A stretch of DNA of 64,000 bases from contig DUAE01000030.1 in assembly GCA_012960975.1 (NCBI GenBank), positions 50,360 to 114,359 of the forward strand, read 5' to 3'. The stretch's first letter is position 1; every line of letters begins with the position of its first letter. The position numbers were made by a program, and so were the translations under genes. The notes below the pieces were generated by a model. That model saw only the letters and a program-made list of their open reading frames with translations, was not told the DNA's origin and searched no databases. Source of the DNA: Candidatus Poseidoniales archaeon. GTDB taxonomy: Archaea > Thermoplasmatota > Poseidoniia > Poseidoniales > Thalassarchaeaceae. Shown one piece after another: positions 36,856-47,500 of the stretch.

Positions 36856-38856
36856 ATGACCGTCCAATGGCCTCCACCAGAAATTTCTCTCACCCCTGGT
36901 AAGCGTGTATTATTTCTTACAAAAAACCTTGAATTGATTCGGAAACAACTCTATGAAGGATTAAATCTCAAAATGAAGAACCTTTCCGTTGAAGATCTTC
37001 TCGATGACATCAATACTGACATAATGACTCCTGCCTGGGTTTGTTTTGACTATGATCCTGCAATAATCGCAGAAAATGCCTACGCTGGATTATTGCATAA
37101 TGGAAGACGAGTTTTCGAACCCCAAGCATTGATTGATGGTGGGTTCGAAGTTATCGTATCTGGTCACCGAAAAGGTACCGGATCTAGTAGAGAGACTGCC
37201 CCGCAGTGTGAACGATGGTCTGGAATTCGAATTGTAATCGCTGCTTCATTCGCCCCAATTCATGAGCGAAATAACATAAATCTTGGTCAATTGATGGGCG
37301 ACCACACCATGCTTGAAAGATTGCAAGATGGTGAGCAAATTTCATTGAATGAATTTACTGAAAAATACGACCCTGTAACTCGTTTAATTCTCGAGAATGG
37401 AGGTCTTTTTCCATTCGCAAAGAATCTGGAATCTGGTAATTTTCGACTGCCGGAAGTTAGCCTTGAGGAACGGCCGATGACGATGGCTGAAAAAATAATT
37501 TCAAACAAATTAATCGGGATGAAAGATGCTCGTGGTTATGTCAAACCAAATGATGCCGTTCTGGCTTCTGTCGATGGGGGATATTCACACGAGTTTACTA
37601 CGGCACAGGTTCATGAATTTTTGAAATTAGAATATGGTGGCGATTATTCTGTGCCGAATCCAAGCAAATTTGCTGTTTTCGAAGATCATTTATTGTACGC
37701 GACTGGAGTTCCAAGATTCAGCAAATTTGCTAACAAAATTCAACTTCTACGCGATTTACAAAATACATTTCAGGTTCACACTGGTGTTCGAGATTATTCC
37801 GCAAAAGATGGTATTTCACCAGGAATTTGTCATCAAGTCGCACGGGAAGAATTCATCGATGTTGGAGATTTCATCCAAGCCACAGATAGCCATACCTGCA
37901 TGGGTGGGGCAAGTAACTCTCTTGCCTATGGTGTTGGTTCAACAGAATATGCAAATCTAATTCATAATCAATTTGCTTTCGTTAAAGTTCCAGAAAGCAT
38001 CCGATTTAATCTAGTAGGAACTTTGGATGATGGTTGCACGGCTAAAGATATAATATTACACATCCTATGGAAGTACGCTACAAACTCAGATACTCTCGAT
38101 CGTAGCATGGAATTCGGCGGATCCGGGCTCACCAGTTTATCAATGGATGAACGAGCAACTTTGTGCAATATGGCGACTGAATGCAGCGCAAAAACTGGAA
38201 TTTGTGATGCTGATGATTTAACTATCGAATGGCTATTAGATAGACGGCCTCATCTAACTGCAGAAGCCATTCGAGACTCTTTTGTTACCGCCGATCAGGA
38301 TGCTGTCTACGATGGTGGCGTACACACTATCAATCTCGACAAAATACGCCCAATGGTCGCTCATCCAGGAAACCCAGATGAGGGCGTGCCATCCGATCCA
38401 ACAAATGGTGCCTATGTTTCTGACATTGGGAAAATCAAAATCCACATTGCTTACGCTGGCTCATGCACAGCTGGAAAAGAGGATGATTTTGCTTACTATG
38501 CAGAAATTACCGAAGCTGCATTAGCAGCAGGAATGACAATTCATGAAGATGTTGAATGTTACATCCAGTTTGGTTCAAAGGCGGTTAAAGATTTGTCCGT
38601 GCGCAACGGTTGGACAGAAATGTTTGAGCGTGCTGGAATCAAGCTAATCGATCCAGGTTGTGGCGCTTGCATAGGCGCTGGTCCTGGAGTAAGCAATACG
38701 AAAGAACAGGTCAGCGTGTCAGCAATAAATCGAAATTTTCAAGGGCGATCCGGACCAGGTAAACTCTATCTCGCTAGTCCATTGACCGTAATGGCAAGTG
38801 CATTTACCGGCCATATTACGGCCTGGAATGTGAACCTTTTTTCGGAGTCAATTTGA
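36856..38856 (+). CDS. Aconitase/isopropylmalate-dehydratase family enzyme with the swivel domain first
   Basis: About 666 residues from ATG 36856 (preceded by AGGTG; the track starts at 36802). Residues about 40-180 are the LeuD-like swivel domain (DDINTDIMTPAW; KGTGSSRETAPQCERW), which in canonical aconitases is at the C-terminus. The catalytic half follows, with TDSHTCMGGAS, GSCTAGKEDD and DPGCGACIGAGPG supplying the three Cys ligands of a [4Fe-4S] cluster and the SHT-type active site. It is therefore an intact hydro-lyase, order small-then-large subunit fused. Substrate (citrate, isopropylmalate or other) cannot be settled by eye. Divergent from tfb and upstream of a flavin-binding protein. 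Confidence 0.85.
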   Translation: MTVQWPPPEISLTPGKRVLFLTKNLELIRKQLYEGLNLKMKNLSVEDLLDDINTDIMTPAWVCFDYDPAIIAENAYAGLLHNGRRVFEPQALIDGGFEVIVSGHRKGTGSSRETAPQCERWSGIRIVIAASFAPIHERNNINLGQLMGDHTMLERLQDGEQISLNEFTEKYDPVTRLILENGGLFPFAKNLESGNFRLPEVSLEERPMTMAEKIISNKLIGMKDARGYVKPNDAVLASVDGGYSHEFTTAQVHEFLKLEYGGDYSVPNPSKFAVFEDHLLYATGVPRFSKFANKIQLLRDLQNTFQVHTGVRDYSAKDGISPGICHQVAREEFIDVGDFIQATDSHTCMGGASNSLAYGVGSTEYANLIHNQFAFVKVPESIRFNLVGTLDDGCTAKDIILHILWKYATNSDTLDRSMEFGGSGLTSLSMDERATLCNMATECSAKTGICDADDLTIEWLLDRRPHLTAEAIRDSFVTADQDAVYDGGVHTINLDKIRPMVAHPGNPDEGVPSDPTNGAYVSDIGKIKIHIAYAGSCTAGKEDDFAYYAEITEAALAAGMTIHEDVECYIQFGSKAVKDLSVRNGWTEMFERAGIKLIDPGCGACIGAGPGVSNTKEQVSVSAINRNFQGRSGPGKLYLASPLTVMASAFTGHITAWNVNLFSESI

Positions 38857-38880
38857 ACTACTTGGATTTGTTCGCAAATA

Positions 38881-39543
38881 ATGATGGCTGATTATGAAAT
38901 TAAAAAGCACACAAAAATAAATCGGATTCCGAGCCGTGGACATTATGATGAAGAAACGGTTAATTCCATTATTGATTCTTCACTAATTTGCCATCTGGGA
39001 TTTGTACAAAACGACCGGCCATTCGTCATTCCCTGTATTCATGGAAGAGATGGAAGAACTCTATATCTCCATGGCGCAAAGGCTAGTCGATTAATGGATG
39101 AAAGTGGCTCTGGCAAAGAATTATGCATTACATTCACTCATGTCGATGGCATAGTTCTTGCTCGTTCACTCTTTCATTCATCGATGAATTATCGCTCTGT
39201 TGTCGCCTTTGGAAAAGGTAGGGCACTCAACACTGATGAAGAGAAAATGCATGCGCTCGATATTGTCAGCGAGCAACTCTGTAGAGGTCGATGGGAAGGG
39301 GCTCGTACCCCTACAGAAAAAGAATTACGGGCAACTTCTGTCGTAGCTGTTGATATTGATCATGCTAGTGCAAAAATTCGTACTGGTGACCCTAACGATG
39401 ACGAAGAGGACCTAGCGGGACCTTGGTGGGCAGGCGTTCTTCCAGTAGAAACACAAATACTTGCACCTATTCCTTCAGAGAATTTGAAAAACAATCCAAA
39501 AACACCACAACATGTACAAGATCGGGTCAGTGACATTCTCTAA
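38881..39543 (+). CDS. PNPOx-like flavin-nucleotide-binding protein
   Basis: 220 residues of the split-barrel FMN fold. SSLICHLGFVQNDRPFVIPC, LYLHGAKASRLM, LCITFTHVDGIVLARSLFHSSMNYRSVVAFGKGR are typical of the COG3467 branch of pyridoxamine-phosphate-oxidase-related proteins, which bind FMN or F420/haem and act in redox reactions. No specific substrate can be given. It lies 24 bases after the aconitase-family gene, same direction. Two tandem ATG codons (38881, 38884) are possible starts. Confidence 0.88.
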   Translation: MMADYEIKKHTKINRIPSRGHYDEETVNSIIDSSLICHLGFVQNDRPFVIPCIHGRDGRTLYLHGAKASRLMDESGSGKELCITFTHVDGIVLARSLFHSSMNYRSVVAFGKGRALNTDEEKMHALDIVSEQLCRGRWEGARTPTEKELRATSVVAVDIDHASAKIRTGDPNDDEEDLAGPWWAGVLPVETQILAPIPSENLKNNPKTPQHVQDRVSDIL

Positions 39544-39644
39544 ATCAATAATAAAATTGCTATGTTTTACTGAAAGATAGCGTAGCCTTCAATAGGCGTC
39601 AGAGTCCGGGAGAGTATACCACAAGTTGGCCCCATGTCATCAGG

Positions 39645-39666
39645 ACTTGGGAGGACCAAGTGGAGG
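39645..39666 (+). promoter_or_regulatory. Hairpin overlapping the ribosome-binding region of top6B
   Basis: ACTTGG-GAGGA-CCAAGT is a perfect 6-bp stem with a purine loop that itself resembles a ribosome-binding site. It is followed immediately by the GGAGGG at 39661-39666 that serves the ATG at 39675. An upstream CCAC-AAG-TTGG (39620s) can pair with the same CCAAGTGG strand, so two mutually exclusive folds are possible. Regulation of topoisomerase VI translation is inference. Confidence 0.45.
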
Positions 39667-39674
39667 GATTGCCC

Positions 39675-41795
39675 ATGGTAGATGCTAAAGAAATCTCAAG
39701 TAAGCAAAAACAAATCGCTGTCAGTGAATTTTTTGAAAAGAACAAACATTTTCTTGGATTTGATTCCCTACAAAGATCTTTAATTACCGCTGTCAAAGAA
39801 GCAGTGGATAATTCTCTTGATGCATGTGAAGAGGCTCGTATCCTTCCAAACATTCGTATTCATATCGACCGATTAAAGGGAGGTGAAATTCGACTTATCG
39901 CTCAAGACAATGGCCCTGGCATTCCTCGTGATGCTGTCGAGCATGTATTCGGAAAGTTCCTGCTCGGTTCTCGGTTTCATGCCATTCGTCAAACTAGAGG
40001 TCAGCAAGGAATTGGCATTACTGGGGTGGTAATGTATAGCCAACTAACCACTGGAGAAAAGACCAAGGTAACCTCAAAAATTGCTTCGGACTCGTCGGCA
40101 GTTTTTGTTGATATCGGATTAAATACTCGAAAAAATCGTGCAATAAAATCTCGTGAAAAAAGAGATGTGTGGTTTGATGAAATTACAGGCGAAGTAGTTG
40201 AACATGGCCTTAGAATCGAAGCGAGAATGAAGGGGAAATATCAACGTGGAAAACAATCGGTTTTTCAATATCTCAGAATGACTTCAATCGTCAATCCTCA
40301 CGCCACAATAAACCTAATCGTCCGAGATAGCGATGGGGATGTCTATGAGCAGGGGTCGTGGAACCGTACGACCAATAGATTGCCCCGGGTTGTAGAAGAA
40401 ATCAAGCCTCACCCCCATGGAATTCAACTTGGAACTCTACAAAGAATGTTAAGGGAATCTGAAGAGCGAAAAATGACCTCTTTCCTCCGCCATAATTTCT
40501 CAGGAGTGAGTATGAGGGCTGCTAAGGAGATTTTATCTCGAGCGGAAATCAATGAGAATAGGTCGCCAAAAAGAATTAGCACAAATGATGCCCATGGAAT
40601 GTTAGATGGATTTCAAAATGTGAAGCTACTGCCTCCCCCAACTGATTGTCTTTCGCCTATTGATGATCTATTAATCAAGAAAGGGCTTTCTAAAGCAATT
40701 GATTCACGATTTGCAGCAACTGTAACCCGGATTCCAACTGTCAGCCAAGGAAACCCGTTTCAGATTGAAGTTGGGTTGGTATTCGGTGGCGATCTTACCG
40801 CAGATGGGCCGATTGAAGTTTTGAGATTTGCAAATCGTGTTCCATTGATGTATCAGCAAGGCGGATGCGCATTAACGAAAGCTATCGAATCAATCGATTG
40901 GAAACGATATGGGCTCGACCACCCTGGCGCCAAAGGGCTACCGAAGGGTGCCGCCGCCGTATTGATACATCTCGCTTCTACAAATGTTCAATTTACAAGC
41001 GAAGCAAAGGAAGCGGTCGCAGAAAATGATGAGGTATTCGAAGAAATTCGTAGAGCATTATTGGAGGTTGGTCGAGGTCTGAAAAATCATTTAAAGAAAA
41101 AGGCTCAGCGAAAGAAAGCAAAGGAAAAGTTTGAATTAATCAATGTAATTTTACCTGAAATATCAAAAAAAACCTCTAAACTTCTAGGAAAACCAGAACC
41201 AAACCTATCTCCTGTGATTACTCAAATAATGAATGCCGTTTTCTGTGAAGAAACATTAGGTTGGGATTCTCAACAAAAATTAGCGACTTGCTTAATCGAA
41301 GTTTTCAATTACACGGCGAGAGCGAGAGCTTACACTATTCTAGTCAAATGGCCTGAGAGCGACACTGTGAAAATGGCAGTGAACCCACTCGGGGGAAGAA
41401 AGGAAGCGAGGGGGATTTGGGCTTGGCGAATCGAAACTATCAATCCAGGATGTTCAACCACAATAAACATCGGCCTTTCCGGATTGACAAAAGGAGATTG
41501 GGCAGATACTGATATTTTCTTCCGAGGAAATGGCGATATTATTGGTGCGACAAAAATCGATGAAAAATTACTCGAGGAAATGCGCACTACGGAGTCTTTG
41601 AATGCTGCTCAAAACGAGATAAATGAACAATATTCAGAAAAAGAGGTTGACCATTTAATCCAACGTGCAGATTCTGCAGCAAAATCCGAATTAGATAGCC
41701 AACTCATTGATGCTCCTCCACCCGAATCTCATAGTTCATCAATCCAAAATGGCGAACCAAAAATATCCGATTATCTTACGGAGGAATTAGAATGA
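39675..41795 (+). CDS. top6B: DNA topoisomerase VI subunit B
   Basis: About 706 residues. GHKL ATPase motifs: EAVDNSLDACEEA (Asn/Asp that bind Mg-ATP), AQDNGPGIP, GQQGIGITG and the transducer lysine region. A small H2TH insert (GVSMRAAKEILSRAEINENR) and the transducer domain follow. With Top6A it forms the type IIB topoisomerase that relaxes and decatenates DNA, related to Spo11-TopoVIBL. The C-terminal 60 residues are acidic and variable. GGAGGG 8 bases before ATG 39675 fixes the start over the GTG at 39660. It overlaps top6A by 4 bases. Confidence 0.97.
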   Translation: MVDAKEISSKQKQIAVSEFFEKNKHFLGFDSLQRSLITAVKEAVDNSLDACEEARILPNIRIHIDRLKGGEIRLIAQDNGPGIPRDAVEHVFGKFLLGSRFHAIRQTRGQQGIGITGVVMYSQLTTGEKTKVTSKIASDSSAVFVDIGLNTRKNRAIKSREKRDVWFDEITGEVVEHGLRIEARMKGKYQRGKQSVFQYLRMTSIVNPHATINLIVRDSDGDVYEQGSWNRTTNRLPRVVEEIKPHPHGIQLGTLQRMLRESEERKMTSFLRHNFSGVSMRAAKEILSRAEINENRSPKRISTNDAHGMLDGFQNVKLLPPPTDCLSPIDDLLIKKGLSKAIDSRFAATVTRIPTVSQGNPFQIEVGLVFGGDLTADGPIEVLRFANRVPLMYQQGGCALTKAIESIDWKRYGLDHPGAKGLPKGAAAVLIHLASTNVQFTSEAKEAVAENDEVFEEIRRALLEVGRGLKNHLKKKAQRKKAKEKFELINVILPEISKKTSKLLGKPEPNLSPVITQIMNAVFCEETLGWDSQQKLATCLIEVFNYTARARAYTILVKWPESDTVKMAVNPLGGRKEARGIWAWRIETINPGCSTTINIGLSGLTKGDWADTDIFFRGNGDIIGATKIDEKLLEEMRTTESLNAAQNEINEQYSEKEVDHLIQRADSAAKSELDSQLIDAPPPESHSSSIQNGEPKISDYLTEELE

Positions 41796-42901
41796 GTGAT
41801 TATACTAAAAGAAAGTCAAAGGAAGAAGTGATACTATCTCTGAAAGGTATTGCACTCGAAATGCATAATAAAATGGAACGGGGAAATCCCCCTACAATGA
41901 CTTTACCAGTTCGTTCTAAGACAAATATTGCTTTTGATAAAAAATTAGAAGTTTACAAATATGGCAAAAAGAAAACTGTGCGAGATGCGACGAGTCTCGG
42001 CTCGGCGCGACAATTGCTCCGATCGTTATATGTGACTGAATTTATTGAACAAATGATTGAAGCAGGAAAATCTTCAACATTAAGAGAAATGTATTACATC
42101 AGTGAAAGTTGGGGGCATGGTAAATTTGGAACCCAAAATGATAGTAATAATCTCGCTGAAGATCTAGAAATCGTTACGAAATGCTTACGGGAAGATTTCA
42201 AACTCCGTCCTGAAGAAGATGGGGCGAGAATAATTGGAAATGTTACATTTGAGGAAAGAAATCGGAAAGGAAATTGGATGCGAATCAATTGCCGTGACGA
42301 TGTTGGAGATTCAGGCTATGGCGTACCATATAATGTTGAATCAGAGAAATTAAAATTAATTACAGAAGACGTTGATTTCATTATGGCTATCGAAACCGGT
42401 GGAATGTTCGATCGATTGGTGGAAAACGGTTTCGATGAAGATGCAAGATGCGCATTGATTCACCTAAAGGGCCAACCGGCTCGTTCTACACGAAGAATCA
42501 TGAGAAGAATGAGTGATGAATGGAAAAAACCCATAATCGTCTTCAGCGACTGCGACCCTTGGTCTTTCAGAATTTTTGCAAGTATTGCCTATGGTGCAAT
42601 AAAAACAGCCCATATTTCTGAATATCTAGCTACAAAAGGTGCACATTATCTCGGCATCACAGCAGACGATATCCTCGCATATGATTTGCCTAGTGATGAT
42701 TTGACCAAGCAGGATTTGAATGCACTTGATGCCGAATTAACCGATCCTCGCTTCAATTCTGGTTGGTGGAAAGAACAGATTAATCTCATGAAGGAAATGG
42801 GCAAAAAGGCCGAACAGCAATCCTTAGCAAAATATGGTTTGGATTTCGTCACCGACACATATCTTCCTGAAAAATTATCTGCTATTGGTTTAGATTATTG
42901 A
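41792..42901 (+). CDS. top6A: DNA topoisomerase VI subunit A (Spo11-like)
   Basis: 369 residues. The winged-helix (CAP) domain carries the DNA-cleaving tyrosine in LREMYYISE at about residue 103; the Toprim domain has the metal-binding Glu in IETGGMFDRL and the FSDCDPW acidic pair. The order B-then-A with ATGA overlap is the usual archaeal operon and matches the 1:1 subunit requirement. The last bases overlap or abut the following membrane protein gene. Confidence 0.97.
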   Translation: MSDYTKRKSKEEVILSLKGIALEMHNKMERGNPPTMTLPVRSKTNIAFDKKLEVYKYGKKKTVRDATSLGSARQLLRSLYVTEFIEQMIEAGKSSTLREMYYISESWGHGKFGTQNDSNNLAEDLEIVTKCLREDFKLRPEEDGARIIGNVTFEERNRKGNWMRINCRDDVGDSGYGVPYNVESEKLKLITEDVDFIMAIETGGMFDRLVENGFDEDARCALIHLKGQPARSTRRIMRRMSDEWKKPIIVFSDCDPWSFRIFASIAYGAIKTAHISEYLATKGAHYLGITADDILAYDLPSDDLTKQDLNALDAELTDPRFNSGWWKEQINLMKEMGKKAEQQSLAKYGLDFVTDTYLPEKLSAIGLDY

Positions 42902-42939
42902 ATGCTAAATCTGAAAGCCATCAGCCATCAGCCTCGGCT

Positions 42940-43710
42940 ATGGCGAATAAGACCCGGGCATGGGCAAAATGGCTTTCAGGCATTTCATTAGCCCTTTTGG
43001 TTCTTGGATTAATCTCTTATTCGAATGCTTCCGACGTGATGCTTGGCGAAATGGATCCATCCATCAATCATTTGTTGGAATTAAAACCAGGCGAAAATGC
43101 CATCGTCAATTTCGAAGGGGGTGGCCTCTATACCGCCCTTCGAATAAGTGAAAATGGGATCACCGTGGATGCTGATTTACGGCTTGTGTTTTCAGATGGT
43201 GAATTAGTTGATGGGCGCGCTTCAAAGGCAATTGAGTTCGCAAGACCTGGGGGGGATGGAGAAACCACATATGTTCCGGTCCGACTTTTCGAAAAAGAAA
43301 AAGGCGGTGAATATCGTCTTTACAATGATGGAAATGATACTCTTTGGCTCGTCGATGATTTACAATCTCAATTGAACATGATGTCTTCTCCCTGGGTATT
43401 ACTATTCATGACTGGGTGTTGTTTTGGTCTACCGATTGGACTAGTGGCGGTGATTCTTCTTGGAATTAATTTTCGAAAGAAAAAAAATGACCAACAAGTG
43501 TCTGGTATCAAAATAGAAAATAAAGTATTGAGCACCGACGAAATTTATCGACAATACCATTCAAATCGCAATGAAAAAGAAAACGAGGTCAGCCAAACGG
43601 TCCCAAGTCCGTTCCTTACTTCCTCAGAAAACATTGTCAATACAAACAAAGTTGAATCCTCAAACATCGAAAAAGAAACTAAAGATTGGCACGATTGGGA
43701 TGAAGGTTGA
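42940..43710 (+). CDS. Uncharacterised membrane protein in the top6 operon
   Basis: About 256 residues from the ATG at 42940; a TTG at 42898 that overlaps the top6A stop would give 270. Helix 1 (WLSGISLALLVLGLISY) and helix 2 (PWVLLFMTGCCFGLPIGLVAVILLGINF) flank a beta-rich extracellular loop of about 110 residues with VPVRLFEKEKGGEYRLYNDGNDTLWLVDD. The C-terminal 70 residues are charged, Ser/Asn-rich and probably disordered in the cytoplasm. No function recognised; the operon position may reflect convenience. Confidence 0.7.
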   Translation: MANKTRAWAKWLSGISLALLVLGLISYSNASDVMLGEMDPSINHLLELKPGENAIVNFEGGGLYTALRISENGITVDADLRLVFSDGELVDGRASKAIEFARPGGDGETTYVPVRLFEKEKGGEYRLYNDGNDTLWLVDDLQSQLNMMSSPWVLLFMTGCCFGLPIGLVAVILLGINFRKKKNDQQVSGIKIENKVLSTDEIYRQYHSNRNEKENEVSQTVPSPFLTSSENIVNTNKVESSNIEKETKDWHDWDEG

Positions 43711-43797
43711 GTGCTAAATTACTATGATTCCCTCTTTGGAGCAAAAAGTTGGGTTTTTTAACCACCCTCATACTACCTAACCTTGAGTTGAGAAGTG

Positions 43798-44535
43798 ATG
43801 GTCGAGTTTGATGAGGCGATGAACATTCTCGAAAATAAGGCACGACGACAAATTTTACGTCATTTGGTTAAGGAACCTCACTATCCTTTACAACTTTCAG
43901 AATTGCTAGAAATAAGTCAGCAAGCCGTAATGAAACATCTGAAAGTTCTCGAAAATGCAGAATTTGTCGAATCGGAACGAGTGCCTTCGGAAAGAGGTGG
44001 GCCTCCAAAGAAAATGTATCGAGTTAATCAATCGTTTTCGGTCCGGCTCGATCTTGGGCCAAATCTATTCCGTGCCGAACATCGAACGATGCCCGGTGGG
44101 GGCCCGATGAAATTGTCAAATAAATTACCCAGCGAACTTGACGAGGTAATTAATCGGCTTGGAACTCGCAGAAAGTTGCCGATGGCTGAAGCCATAGATA
44201 TTCTTGCTGAGTTAGATCGAGCGCTTGAAAAAATCGATGAAAGCAGAGATGCGGTGATTGCTTTACACCAACAAATTATGCATAAGGTCACTCCGAGTGT
44301 TAGTGAGCATTCAGAATCTTATGAAGAGAGAATTATGGCCCGAGAAATCATGAATCAACCAAGGCGGCCACTCGATTTGGATTTGTTTTCACATAGTTTA
44401 CGCATTCAATCAACTGATGCCGAATCGATGATGGAGAGCTTACGCGACCAATTGATGCGAGATTTTGCAGCAAATAGTGGCAACTTTGTTGCTGCTCGCG
44501 ATGGCACCCCTCTACCATGGTGGCTAATACGCTAA
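43798..44535 (+). CDS. Winged-helix transcriptional regulator, ArsR-like
   Basis: About 245 residues. The N-terminal 80 form an ArsR-type winged helix: NKARRQILRHLVKEPHYPLQLSELLEISQQAVMKHLKVLENAEFVE with the recognition helix SQQAVMKHLKVL, then a wing (ERGGPPKKMYRV). No metal-binding Cys cluster is seen, so it is not a metal sensor of the classic kind. The C-terminal 160 residues are helical and unassigned, perhaps a dimerisation or sensor domain. Faces the VWA giant convergently, one base apart, so it is unlikely to be its operon partner. ATG 43798 preferred over GTG 43795. Confidence 0.85.
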   Translation: MVEFDEAMNILENKARRQILRHLVKEPHYPLQLSELLEISQQAVMKHLKVLENAEFVESERVPSERGGPPKKMYRVNQSFSVRLDLGPNLFRAEHRTMPGGGPMKLSNKLPSELDEVINRLGTRRKLPMAEAIDILAELDRALEKIDESRDAVIALHQQIMHKVTPSVSEHSESYEERIMAREIMNQPRRPLDLDLFSHSLRIQSTDAESMMESLRDQLMRDFAANSGNFVAARDGTPLPWWLIR

Positions 44536-44536
44536 A

Positions 44537-47500
44537 TCAGAAGACTATGTCGTCATCATCTTGGAGATTTGCGAGCATACTACTCTTCTCTGCAAATTGG
44601 GTCAAAGCATCCATTCTCCGCCCATACATTACAACACCCGCTACTCCAATCAGTGCAAATGTCGCTCCGAGAATAATTACTGGAACCGAATATCTTGCAA
44701 TGATTTCTACACCGACATCGAGAAGTCCCCAACTCGAACCCATCTTTTGATCGACTTTTACAAAATTGTTACTCTCATCGGTCTCGACGATTACGTTATC
44801 CGGATCGACAACGACAACGATGTCGTGACTTCCAGCTTCTACCATATACAGCAGTGTAATTTGTGGCGGTTCCTCATTAGGATCGGACGGCATTATCGCT
44901 TGGATTAACTGACGGTAGGCGATATTGTCTTCGTCGCATCCTCGTTTCTTGATTTCCTTTATCGTCTGATCAACACACAAAACGATATTTACAGAAGTTG
45001 CATGTGCATTTCCTAAATTCTGAATTTGAACATTCACAGACAGCATGTCACCAATTGAGCCGGTGTATATGCGGACATCCACATCCACAATCGTCAAATC
45101 TGGCGCTCGTAATCGTAATTCAATGACCTGTTCATTTGTATCACAATTAGGAGCGAAATTATCCGGCCGACCATCATGATTCATATCGATAGTACATGAG
45201 TCGTCCCAAACTGGCGTTTCATCGAAGTCACCTCCTACTACAGAAGAACCAAAACTGGATAGAACCTTGATTCCTACCTCTCGATTAGCTAATGCTGCGA
45301 GAGGATCGATGGACACAATTGCGACTACCTGCAACGTAGTATATGCGGGCATTGTGGGCATAGTTACCGCCCCGGTTCGTGCATCAACATAACACGTGCC
45401 GTCCGCCGGTGTGTCGCTAATTGTTAGCATAGCACACTTCTTCTCAGAAGGATACTCAGTGTCAAATCCTTCTATCAAAGCGTATTCAATCACCCAACTG
45501 GAAAGTGTGTTCATACCCGGAACTATGTCCCATCCTGCACCATCCATCGTGTGGTTGTGGAGGGTTGGTTGATCGGGCACATTTCCGAAGTTTGTCACAT
45601 TCATCGTGAACCGAACGACACGCCCGGGAGCAGTTGTTTTGATTCTGCTCTCAACAGTTGGATCGATGGTGATTCGCATATCATGGAATTCGATAATTTC
45701 AATTTGTAAAGTGATGACATCTCGCACTTTTGTCCCTTCAAATGACTCTTCACTAAACACTTGCAAAGTAACTGTGTACATGCCTGCCAAAGTTTCCTCT
45801 GGTATGTTAATTATGAGTGAAATCATTTGAGATTCATCGCGCTCGAGTTCCTCGAATAAAATTCGTGGTATTTCAATGTCCCAAACATCTGAATTACCGT
45901 CTTGGTCAACGATTGATCCGATGGCCATCTCATATCTATCAGCGCCATTTCCAGTATTTTCAATTGTTATCTCCAATGGATATGATTCTCCAGGATGCAG
46001 AGATAATATCGTCTCTGAGGTTGCTTCTAATTCATATCGTTGAATTATATTAGTGACTAAAACCACTGAGTCTCTAACCTTATGGGCACCCTCTAAGTGT
46101 GCCTTAATAGTTACAGAATCTCCTAAACCGGCACTTGCATTATACGGCGCACACATTATCGCAGTTACTGTGTAAGGAGCATCGATAATCGACCAATATC
46201 TTGGACTGTCATCAGGAATGCTATTCCCGCCAGGAGCATTTGCAAAGTCTATATCGACTGTCCAGTGATTAAATCTCCAAGTCTGTTCACTTATCTCTGA
46301 AGGGCGTTCATCCGGACCCCCAGGAGTTGTGAATACAAGGTGACCGGGGGTGAAATGTTTAGTCACCTCAATATCGAATTCAGCACAATCTCCAGGGAGA
46401 ACGTGCTGAGTCGTATCGCCAAGATTGAAGACGATATTGCCGGAACTCTTTATCGAAACATTGACCCATAATTCTAGCACATCAAATGTGCCTCTATCAA
46501 TTGAGAGAACTGGCTCACCCGTTGACCATCCCTTGAGGTAAATTACGAAAGTACCTGGCTCTTGAGAGGTGGGTACGCTAACCTGTAAATTACGAGTAAC
46601 GGATTGCCCCGGATCTAAAGAGAGGGAAATCGGAAAATTAATGCCCCAACCAAATGGCAATGCCCACTCTGTTTGACCTTCGAGCGTTGCAGGATTATAG
46701 AATGCGAACGTATCGTATACATTTCCAGTATTAGTAACCGTGATTGAGAATATTGCCGATTGGCCTTGTTCAACATCAGCTTGGAAGTGGGAGGTGTCTA
46801 ACTCAATTCCGTGAACCACGTCCATCAATGTTAGAGTTAATCGCTCGTCACGAATTGCAGGATCTTTGTGAGACAAAGCAGAAACTGTAATTGTCGCAAG
46901 TTCATCTTCATGTGATTGGTAAATTGTTGGAGCACGAATTTGTAAATACATTGGGACTACATCGCCACCGCGAAGGAACACTGGTGTAGAATCAAATATT
47001 GGAGTATTGTTCGAAGAAAAGAACAATGTCGCACTCCAATTCATCGGTACACCATCCATCGTTACGGTGAAAGTATCCGACACAAGTTCGGCTGGGCCGG
47101 GAGTGGGGTTTGAAATTGTCATATTGTAGGTTGTTTGCTCCCCTGGTTCAATGGTGTGATAATAAGTTTCATCCCCAGCCAATGATACCTCGACTAAACC
47201 CGTCAACACATGAACGTAACAAAGGGTGTAAGATCCTCCGTTGTGTTGATCGTTACACTTGTTTGTATCCGACCAAGCGATATGAGCTCCGCTACCAAGA
47301 TCATTTGCGAAACCAGGGGCTTGACCGAGTTCTGGCACCGCGCCCGAATTTGGGCCTAACTTATCTGATTGCCATTCGGTAATTGGTAAAAGTTCCCACG
47401 TATCAAAAACAGAAGATGCAATCGAATTAAGAGGGAACCCATTTGGATAATCATCATTTGTATGATTCAAACGAGTGTACATAATTGTCTCACCCTGTGA

